From: Alteromonadaceae bacterium
GTDB lineage: Bacteria > Pseudomonadota > Gammaproteobacteria > Enterobacterales > Alteromonadaceae
Reading direction: 5' to 3'
DNA length: 34,679 nt
Assembly: GCA_013373625.1 (NCBI GenBank)
Contig: JABXHM010000082.1
Coordinates: 1 to 34,679 of the forward strand
Below the pieces are notes generated by a model. The model was not told the origin of the DNA. It worked only from the letters and a program-made list of their open reading frames with translations, and did not search any database. A program made the translations under genes and the position numbers. Of this stretch, positions 28,353 through 34,679 are shown one piece after another (the stretch's first letter is position 1; each line of letters opens with the position of its first letter).

Positions 28353-28627
28353 TACTATCGGTCCAATGCGCTTTGGCATTGGGTAATGCCTGAAATTCTG
28401 TTTTAAATAGCCACCTCGTGACGCGCGGCGCATTAATACATTCTCCCCGCCGTGTATAAAAATGCGCTTCACGATTTCATGATAGCTGTGTAGCACCAAC
28501 ATTGTTGTGGCAACCACATATATCATGCATCTACTGGTTTGCATGATGACGTAATCTCAGGCACCTGACAGCTTCACAGCGATCACTCGCATGGCAATAA
28601 TATTCACCCTGTTTTCACCAACGTGTT
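28353..28627. other. Gap between fghA and the META-MliC gene
   Basis: No gene I can support. A 69-codon minus-strand frame (28335-28544) lacks a ribosome-binding site and any recognisable domain, and it overlaps the fghA terminator candidate. Confidence 0.4.
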
Positions 28628-29314
28628 TTACTCAGCCATACAGTGAAACGTCGAGCCTTTTACTTGCAGCATTGCCTCACTGCCTTTATTCCAGAACACC
28701 ATGTCTGCATTACTGTATTTGGCCCCCGATGCACTGCGCTCACGGCGCAGTGTTTCTTCTTCATCGTTAAGCGTTAATCGAATTGTCTCCGGCCCGACAA
28801 ACGCCACAAAGAGCGTTTGCCCGGCGTCACAAACAAACAAGTGGTGATTGTTTGATTTAGGTTTGGCAGTATCCTGTGGCGGGTGTGTCTGGTTACTGAG
28901 TCTGATTAACTTCAGCCTCTGTTCACGGCCTGCATTCTTCATAATAAGCCAGGTATCCTGCACATAGGTCACTGTGGTGACTGACTGCAATGCCGCTAAA
29001 AAGCGCTGCTCCTGATTATTCAGCGCAGGCGCACAGGCGCGGCGCGTAGTCACTATCTGAGTCACTGATAATTTATCGCCATCGACCTCAAGACCTGCCG
29101 TGTATTGATTACAACCCGTGGTACCGGCCACCCTGTCATCGGCCGTGAAGTCCATGGTAACCATACTAAAATCAATAACGCCACCGGCATCAATATCCTC
29201 GACCTGCCAGACTCCGTTTAATGGTGGTTGGCTCACTTTTGCTGTATCGTTGAGGCGAGAAGCCGTGCAACCGGATAACAGCAGAATAAAGAAAGACAAG
29301 AATAATAATCGCAT
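28628..29314 (-). CDS. Lipoprotein with META (HslJ-like) and MliC lysozyme-inhibitor domains
   Basis: A 228-residue lipoprotein combining two envelope-defence domains. The leader FFILLLSGCTAS has a clear lipobox with Cys near residue 16. Residues about 30-135 are a META/HslJ-like domain (LNGVWQVEDIDAGGVID, TTGCNQYTAG, TTRRACAPALNNQEQRFLAAL). Residues about 155-226 match MliC/PliC, the membrane-bound inhibitor of C-type lysozyme. They have HHLFVCDAGQTLFVAF, the SGAKYSNADMVFWNKG loop with the inhibitory Ser and Tyr, and a closing cysteine (TFHCMAE) that can pair with the first. Both domains look complete. It is monocistronic and divergent from the exoD-like gene, and probably sits in the outer membrane facing the periplasm. 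Confidence 0.87.
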   Translation of the reverse strand: MRLLFLSFFILLLSGCTASRLNDTAKVSQPPLNGVWQVEDIDAGGVIDFSMVTMDFTADDRVAGTTGCNQYTAGLEVDGDKLSVTQIVTTRRACAPALNNQEQRFLAALQSVTTVTYVQDTWLIMKNAGREQRLKLIRLSNQTHPPQDTAKPKSNNHHLFVCDAGQTLFVAFVGPETIRLTLNDEEETLRRERSASGAKYSNADMVFWNKGSEAMLQVKGSTFHCMAE

Positions 29315-29466
29315 TGCAACGCCTTAGTCAGTTGTCGGCCAACCGCCTTTGAGCGGAAGGCCGGAGTGTTAACTATTGATACAACCAGTGTAACATTTTT
29401 AATGTAGTCGCCGTGAGCAGGCAGTAACCTTAACATGAACAGAAACAGGGACAGGAACATCAGTCT

Positions 29467-30036
29467 ATGAGCAAAACCAGGATTAGCGATTTAATGGACG
29501 ATTTGCTGGAGCAAACTGATGGTGAAGTGTCTATTGGCGAAGTGGTAAGTAAATTTGAAAATCGCGGGTATGGCCCTCTGTTGCTTCTCCCGGCATTGAT
29601 TTCCCTACTACCTACCGGTGCAATTCCCGGTGTGCCTTCCATCTGTGGTGTGACCTTGTTTATAATTTGCCTGCAAATGGCGCTGGGGCAAGGTTACCCC
29701 TGGTTACCCGGTGTTATCAAAGAGCGTTCGCTTGATCATGAAAAACTGGAACACGCTATCTCTAAATTCAGGCCCTACATAAACTTTACCGAAAAAATGC
29801 TGTCCCCCAGACTGACAGTGTTAGCTGAAAGCCCAACGTCCAGGTTTATCGCTGTTTTCTGCGCTGTGGTATCGCTGTCTATGATCCCCCTTGAAGTTGT
29901 GCCATTTGCCGCTGCGTTGCCTGCTTTTGCTATTACAGTCACCGCATTAGGCCTGATGAATAAGGACGGTGTTGTGTTGCTTTTTGGTGTGTTATTGCAG
30001 GCTGCTACCGGGTTGCTACTTAGCCAGGTACTTTAA
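29467..30036 (+). CDS. ExoD family exopolysaccharide-synthesis-like membrane protein
   Basis: A 189-residue inner-membrane protein of the ExoD family, named after a Rhizobium gene affecting exopolysaccharide and alkaline tolerance; its biochemical role is unknown. The N-terminal cytosolic part (SDLMDDLLEQTDGEVSIGEV) is followed by FENRGYGPLLLLPALISLLP and TGAIPGVPSICGVTLFIICLQ, both characteristic. Two to three further helices end at the C-terminus (residues about 125-188). It is far from the polysaccharide locus and not in an operon with it. The start at ATG 29467 has AGGAACATCAGTCT upstream, a workable ribosome-binding site at about ten bases. Confidence 0.88.
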   Translation: MSKTRISDLMDDLLEQTDGEVSIGEVVSKFENRGYGPLLLLPALISLLPTGAIPGVPSICGVTLFIICLQMALGQGYPWLPGVIKERSLDHEKLEHAISKFRPYINFTEKMLSPRLTVLAESPTSRFIAVFCAVVSLSMIPLEVVPFAAALPAFAITVTALGLMNKDGVVLLFGVLLQAATGLLLSQVL

Positions 30037-30206
30037 CAATGCAGTTGCTACCTTAAGCGATTTGCCCTGCAACGGCGGGATTCCTTTGAAGTGGTTATAT
30101 TCTCATCAGCGATAACTGAAAACACGTTGTGCCTGATAAAATTGTCGTAATTTATAAATAAATCACCTTATTGCTGCATCCAGGGACCCGGGTAGCGCGT
30201 TACTAT

Positions 30207-30225
30207 TAGTAATTATCATTGTTAA
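30207..30225 (+). promoter_or_regulatory. Fur-like box upstream of the TonB-dependent receptor gene
   Basis: TAGTAATTATCATTGTTAA, 14 bases before the receptor's ATG. Read on the minus strand it holds AATGATAATTA and agrees with the Fur consensus at about 13 of 19 positions by my count. It would place the receptor under iron control. Confidence 0.5.
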
Positions 30226-30238
30226 CGAATAAGTCTCT

Positions 30239-32266
30239 ATGAAATATACCTTTGCCTGTTTATCGCTATTATGTTCATCGTCGGTTTTTGCCGATGGCCC
30301 TCATATAGAAAGAGTGGTCGTTTTTGGTAAACAAAGTGATTTAATAGGAGAGTCAATTTCTGCCTCTGAAGGCGTCATAGGTGCCGGTGATATAGAGCGT
30401 CGCCCGTTGCTGCGCGCCGGAGAAGTCCTTGAATTTGTGCCTGGCATGGTCGTGACGCAGCACAGCGGCTCCGGCAAAGCAAATCAGTATTTTCTGCGTG
30501 GCTTTAACCTCGATCATGGTACTGATTTTAGCATTAACCTCGACGGCATGCCGGTCAATATGCGTACTCACGGCCATGGCCAGGGGTATTCAGATCTTAA
30601 TTTCATTACCCCTGAGTTTATTCAGCAAATCGATTATCAAAAAGGCCCTTACCGTGCTACACAGGGCGATTTCTCGGTAGCTGGCTCAGCAAACTTTGCA
30701 TTGGTATCGGCCTTTAACCAGCCTTTTGCCAAAGTTGAAGTGGGTGAGAATGGTTTTCTGCGCACAGTGGCCGCTACAAATGTCGCACTGGGTAACGATA
30801 ATCTTGCAGTGGGTGCTGAGTGGCAAACCTACGATGGCCCCTGGACTGATATCAGCGAAGACATCAATAAGAAAAATGTCTTTGTGCGTTATCGTCAGGA
30901 AAACAGCGATAGCCGTATGCATATTACCTTTATGGGCTACGACAACAGCTGGAATTCGGCCGACCAAATTCCGCACCGGGCAGTACAAAGCGGTTTAATT
31001 AACGAACTGGGTTCAATTGATACCACGCTTGGCGGCGAATCTGATCGGTACAGCTTATCGGTTAACTGGCAATCCAGCGACTGGCTGGTCAACGCTTATG
31101 CAATAGAGAGCAACCTTAATCTGTTTTCTAACTTCACCTACTTTTTAGATAATCCCGATGTTGGTGATCAGTTTGAACAGGTCGACGATCGAAAAATCTA
31201 TGGTGGTACCGTCACCCGCTTTTTTTCAGGCCGTATGGGTTCGGCCCATGTACACGTCAAAACCGGCGTCGACTTTCGTTACGACAACATCGATGAAGTT
31301 GGCCTGTACCGGACTATCGCCAGAGCTCGCCAAAGCCCGGTCCGGGTGGATAACGTTGACGAATACTCCTTGTCAGCCTTTTACGAAGCCGACGTAATGC
31401 TCACCAACAGGTTAAGTGCCCATGCCGGTATTCGTCACGATTACTTAAGCGTTGATGTATCGAGCGATGTTGCCGCTAACAGTGGCGATGACAGTGACGC
31501 TATCACCAGCTTAAAAGGTGGTATCAGCTATATTATTAATGATGCCTGGCAGGCCTACGTTAACCTGGGACAATCGTTTCACTCTAATGATGCCCGGGGT
31601 GCTGTCATTTCTATCGATCCTGTCTCCGGTGATGCTGCGGAACCGGTAGACATGCTGGTCAGGGGGGAAGGCGCGGAGCTGGGCCTGCGGGTTGCTAAGT
31701 ACCGCCGCTACAATGCCTCCTGGGCATTGTGGTATTTAGAGAACGACTCTGAACTGCTGTTTGTGGGTGATGCAGGCAATACCGAAGCCAGCCGTGCGTC
31801 GCGACGCTGGGGTGTTGAAATGTCAGCCTACTACTGGTTTACCGCCAACCTGACCGCCGATTTGGAAATTGCCTGGACCGAGTCGACGTTCACCGAAGAC
31901 GAAGCCGGTGAAGGTAATTACATTGATGGATCTTTACCGGTGGTGGCCAGTCTGGGGATAAACTGGCAAATGAGTGATAACTGGCGCTCTGATGTGCGCG
32001 TCAGGTACTTTGGTAAGCGCACGCTGGACAGCATTAAAGCGCGCGAGTCAGACACCTTCACCGTAGTGAATACAAATCTGGTTTATGAGACCGGCAACTG
32101 GCAGGCCTCGGTGTCGGTACTTAACCTGTTTGACAGCAATGACCACGATATCGACTATCTGTATGCCAGTCGCCTGCCCGGTGAGCCGCAAGAAGGCGCA
32201 GAGGACGTGCATTACCACCCTATTGAACCACGCATGTTGCGGGGTGGTATCAGCTATAAGTTCTAA
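30239..32266 (+). CDS. TonB-dependent outer-membrane receptor
   Basis: A 675-residue outer-membrane transporter powered by TonB. The signal peptide is residues 1-18 (LSLLCSSSVFA, cleavage before DGP). A short TonB-box-like IERVVVFGK follows. The plug domain (residues about 25-150) has LRAGEVLEFVPGMVV, NQYFLRGFNLDHGTDFSINL, DGMPVN, and a histidine-rich loop MRTHGHGQGYSDLNFI. IDYQKGPYRATQGDFSVAGS follows before the 22-strand barrel, which ends in the expected aromatic residue (GGISYKF). The His-rich loop hints at a metal or metal-chelate substrate, but this is a guess. A Fur-like box precedes the gene. The gene ends far from any partner, so it appears to stand alone. Confidence 0.92.
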   Translation: MKYTFACLSLLCSSSVFADGPHIERVVVFGKQSDLIGESISASEGVIGAGDIERRPLLRAGEVLEFVPGMVVTQHSGSGKANQYFLRGFNLDHGTDFSINLDGMPVNMRTHGHGQGYSDLNFITPEFIQQIDYQKGPYRATQGDFSVAGSANFALVSAFNQPFAKVEVGENGFLRTVAATNVALGNDNLAVGAEWQTYDGPWTDISEDINKKNVFVRYRQENSDSRMHITFMGYDNSWNSADQIPHRAVQSGLINELGSIDTTLGGESDRYSLSVNWQSSDWLVNAYAIESNLNLFSNFTYFLDNPDVGDQFEQVDDRKIYGGTVTRFFSGRMGSAHVHVKTGVDFRYDNIDEVGLYRTIARARQSPVRVDNVDEYSLSAFYEADVMLTNRLSAHAGIRHDYLSVDVSSDVAANSGDDSDAITSLKGGISYIINDAWQAYVNLGQSFHSNDARGAVISIDPVSGDAAEPVDMLVRGEGAELGLRVAKYRRYNASWALWYLENDSELLFVGDAGNTEASRASRRWGVEMSAYYWFTANLTADLEIAWTESTFTEDEAGEGNYIDGSLPVVASLGINWQMSDNWRSDVRVRYFGKRTLDSIKARESDTFTVVNTNLVYETGNWQASVSVLNLFDSNDHDIDYLYASRLPGEPQEGAEDVHYHPIEPRMLRGGISYKF

Positions 32267-32404
32267 GCGGCGAAACGTGCAAAGCTAGCACAAAGCAAAA
32301 TCGACAACGCCTCTCTATGTTCAGCCGAACTCTGCTGGCTGTGCAAGGTGGGGCGTATTTTGCTACCTTAGGTATCGATGGTTATTCAAACAAGGACGTA
32401 AAAA

Positions 32405-32599
32405 ATGAGTCATGCAAAGCAACTATGCCGGGGCAAGACACATATGGCTGGCGGCGTATGTGCCGGCTTTGCCGCCCATTACGGGATCAATAAAAATCGC
32501 CTCAGGCTGCTATTTTTACTCACCGCGTTTTTGGGGTTTCCCATACTGATTTATTTACTATTGTGGTTTGTCATTCCAGCACGGAATGAGTATTTATAA
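32405..32599 (+). CDS. PspC-domain mini-protein
   Basis: A 64-residue inner-membrane protein consisting of a single PspC domain. It shows LCRGKTHMAGGVCAGFAAHY (residues about 7-26, the conserved basic/GGVCAG motif), then NRLRLLFLLTAFLGFPILIY and LLLWFVIP, ending in a short tail. PspC-type proteins sense or respond to envelope stress; stand-alone forms like this are widespread and uncharacterised. No pspA or pspB is nearby. AAGGACGTAAAAA before ATG 32405 gives a good ribosome-binding site. Confidence 0.88.
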   Translation: MSHAKQLCRGKTHMAGGVCAGFAAHYGINKNRLRLLFLLTAFLGFPILIYLLLWFVIPARNEYL

Positions 32600-32871
32600 T
32601 GAGGCCCGCCTCAAAACCGCGGAAAAATATAACGTTTCAGTATAATCCAGTTACCGCGCTTAAGCACAACAGCCGCCACTTTAATTCCATGTTAGAAACC
32701 TAACCGACCAGGTCAGCCGAAGTGCTAGCCGTAGCCGATGCCACCGTGTATTCTCGGCAATATTGTAAAATTTTTGTTTATTATTTGTTTTATAATGTTT
32801 TCGTGTAGCCTGTTCGATAGAACACAAGCGTAGGTTTCACGTTAGTGCGTGAATTAATAACAGGGATATTT
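32600..32871. promoter_or_regulatory. Leader region of the GH2 gene with TATAAT and hairpin
   Basis: About 270 bases with no coding frame. A perfect TATAAT occurs at 32791-32796 in AT-rich DNA, but no good -35 box is spaced from it. A 6-base-pair hairpin, TTCACG / CGTGAA (32836-32853), lies in the presumed leader, about 20 bases before the start codon. Confidence 0.4.
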
Positions 32872-34679
32872 ATGAACATTAATTGGTTAAACAGGATCGG
32901 CAACCGGGTATTATTACTGGTTGTTTTGGTGAGCTCGTCGCTGGCAGTCAGCAGTAACGAACAGGTTAATCCGAATTTAACACTGCGGGTCAGCCAATCA
33001 CTGAACGGGGACTGGGCCTATATCGTCGACCCATACGAAAATGGTTATTATAACTACCGCTGGGATCCCTTCGACGCAGCTGAACATCCATCAAAAAATG
33101 CCTACTTTATGGATGCTACGGCGACCAATAAGCAAGAATTACTGGAGTATAACTTTGATAAAGAGGAGACGCTCAAAGTACCTGGCGACTGGAATACCCA
33201 GGACAGCCGCCTGTATTATTACGAAGGCACGCTCTGGTATCGCAATAAGTTTTCCTTTAACGACACGTCGGGCGATAAACGGGCATTTATCCACTTCGGC
33301 GCGGTCAATTATCGTGCTGATGTGTATTTAAATGGTCAGAAGTTGGGTACGCATATTGGTGGTTTCACGCCCTTCAGTTACGAAGTCACCAATATAATAA
33401 AGCCCGGTAGCAATTCACTGGTCGTGCGGGTTGATAACAAACGTCTTAAAGAAGGCGTGCCAACCATCAACACTGACTGGTGGAACTATGGCGGCATCAC
33501 CCGCCCGGTAACACTGGTCACCACACCGCGTTCTTTCATCAGGCAGCATAAAATCCAGCTTGATTCTGAAACCTCTAAGGTTATTTCAGGCAAAGTAGTC
33601 ATAGACGGAAAGATCACAGCAGACACCATGACAGTGTCTATTCCTGAACTGAATGCAGAAACCACTGTGCCGGTGTCTGAACATGGCATCGCCCAATTTA
33701 CGCTGAAACCTGACGGACTTCAGTTATGGGCGCCTGACTCGCCGAAGCTTTACAAGGTCGAACTGACGTATCACCACGACAAGGTTGTTGATGAGATTGG
33801 CTTTAGAACCATCCGTACCCAGGGTAAAGAACTGCTGCTCAATGGCGAACCCGTAATGCTGAAGGGCATTGCCTTGCACGAAGAGCTTGCCCTGAATGGG
33901 GGTGGCCGGGTTAAAAATGAGGATGAAGCCAGACAACAGCTTCTCTGGGCAAAAGATCTTAACGCTAATTTCATTCGTCTATCACACTATCCTCATAGCG
34001 AGGCGATGGTCAGACTGGCGGAAAAAATGGGCTTTTTGCTGTGGTCTGAAATTCCGGTGTACTGGACCATTGACTGGACCAACGAAGCCACCTATCAGAA
34101 CGCTCAGAACCAGCTAACCGAAATGATTGAGCGCGATTATAACCGTGCGGGCGTGATTATCTGGTCGCTGGCCAATGAAACGCCGGTTAAGCCGGAGCGT
34201 ACCCGTTTTCTTGAGCGCCTTGCCACGCAGGCCCGTGAGCTGGATGATTCCCGGGTACTCAGTGCTGCCATGGAACGACACTGGGGTAACGCCGAGCAAA
34301 CCCTGTCGGTAGTAGAAGATCCGCTGGCAGACATCGTTGACATGGTGAGCTTTAATCAGTACCTCGGCTGGTACGTGGGCCCACCGGAAAAAATCGATCA
34401 GGTGAGCTGGAAAATCCCTTACGACAAACCGGTGTTTATTAGTGAGTTCGGCGCCGGGGCAAAATACGGTTTGCATGGCGCAGCGAACGAGCGGTGGACT
34501 GAAGAGTATCAGGCTACTCTGTATGCGAAAACCATTGATATGAGCAAAAACATCGACGGATTTGTGGGCTTTTCACCCTGGATCCTCGTTGATTTTCGCT
34601 CGCCACGCCGCACCTTACCCGGCATTCAGGACGACTTTAACCGTAAGGGCTTAGTGTCTGAAAAAGGCGAGAAAAAACA
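32872..34679 (+). CDS. Secreted glycoside hydrolase family 2 enzyme (partial, 3' end outside window)
   Basis: At least 602 codons without a stop, running off the window. Residues 1-26 are a signal peptide (VLLLVVLVSSSLAVSS). The N-terminal sugar-binding beta-sandwich has SQSLNGDWAYI, VPGDWNTQ, YEGTLWYRNKF, VYLNGQKLGTHIGGFTPFSY and WWNYGGITRPV, as in beta-glucuronidase-type GH2 enzymes. An immunoglobulin-like domain follows, ending in DEIGFRTIRTQGKELLLNGE. The TIM barrel has NFIRLSHYPHSE, WSEIPVYW, VIIWSLANETP (acid/base Glu, residue about 437) and KPVFISEFGAGA (nucleophile Glu, about residue 526). Both catalytic glutamates are present. Beta-glucuronidase or beta-galactosidase activity is plausible; specificity is unclear. 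It begins at ATG 32872 with AGGGA upstream. Confidence 0.9.
   Translation, partial: MNINWLNRIGNRVLLLVVLVSSSLAVSSNEQVNPNLTLRVSQSLNGDWAYIVDPYENGYYNYRWDPFDAAEHPSKNAYFMDATATNKQELLEYNFDKEETLKVPGDWNTQDSRLYYYEGTLWYRNKFSFNDTSGDKRAFIHFGAVNYRADVYLNGQKLGTHIGGFTPFSYEVTNIIKPGSNSLVVRVDNKRLKEGVPTINTDWWNYGGITRPVTLVTTPRSFIRQHKIQLDSETSKVISGKVVIDGKITADTMTVSIPELNAETTVPVSEHGIAQFTLKPDGLQLWAPDSPKLYKVELTYHHDKVVDEIGFRTIRTQGKELLLNGEPVMLKGIALHEELALNGGGRVKNEDEARQQLLWAKDLNANFIRLSHYPHSEAMVRLAEKMGFLLWSEIPVYWTIDWTNEATYQNAQNQLTEMIERDYNRAGVIIWSLANETPVKPERTRFLERLATQARELDDSRVLSAAMERHWGNAEQTLSVVEDPLADIVDMVSFNQYLGWYVGPPEKIDQVSWKIPYDKPVFISEFGAGAKYGLHGAANERWTEEYQATLYAKTIDMSKNIDGFVGFSPWILVDFRSPRRTLPGIQDDFNRKGLVSEKGEKK

Noticed and set aside
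28335..28544. Possible 69-residue minus-strand protein
   Set aside because: No ribosome-binding site, no recognised domain, and its end overlaps the likely fghA terminator. It cannot be supported, though it is not excluded.

Overview
The window looks like a chromosomal segment of a marine gammaproteobacterium of the Alteromonadales type (Alteromonas, Aestuariibacter or a close relative). This is inferred from the gene families present: CpsG/CpsB/Gmd/Fcl sugar-nucleotide genes, a WcaJ-type transferase, a TonB-dependent receptor, DUF2721, and a glutathione-dependent formaldehyde pathway next to a LysR regulator. No rRNA, tRNA or CRISPR array was seen.

Region 1 (about 1-17000, almost all minus strand) is one end of a capsule/exopolysaccharide locus. 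Read in the direction of transcription it holds an OafA-like acyltransferase, a WcaJ-like initiating phosphoglycosyltransferase, gmd-fcl-gmm (GDP-mannose to GDP-L-fucose, plus a GDP-mannose hydrolase), manC-manB (GDP-mannose supply), a small protein with a PEP-CTERM-like tail, a decayed IS3-family element, a secreted pectate-lyase-like beta-helix protein, a P-loop sulfotransferase and an O-antigen ligase/polymerase-like membrane protein. The left edge carries a broken IS256-family transposase. The stretch 1-6700 is visibly AT-rich and IS-bounded, as expected of exchangeable polysaccharide genes. Together the genes suggest a fucose- and/or mannose-containing surface polysaccharide that is probably sulfated and O-acylated, with a dedicated lyase.

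Region 2 (about 17200-21320) holds a frameshifted DUF6174-like gene, a DUF2721 membrane protein, and a minus-strand three-gene run: nucleosidase-like lipoprotein, secreted repeat protein, flavin-reductase-like protein.

Region 3 (about 21440-32600) is housekeeping and stress DNA with higher GC. It contains ibpA behind a sigma-32-like promoter and a ROSE-type RNA thermometer, topoisomerase IB, gabD, a LysR regulator divergent from adhC-fghA (formaldehyde detoxification), a META-MliC fusion lipoprotein, an ExoD protein, a TonB-dependent receptor with a Fur-like box, and a PspC mini-protein. Between gabD and lysR, a Fur-like box followed about 110 bases later by a strong intrinsic terminator makes a candidate iron-regulated small RNA.

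Region 4 (32872 to the end) is a secreted glycoside hydrolase family 2 enzyme cut by the window edge.

The strongest non-coding finding is the ibpA thermometer; the most novel candidate is the Fur-box small RNA. The sulfated-fucose polysaccharide module is the most interesting multi-gene system.
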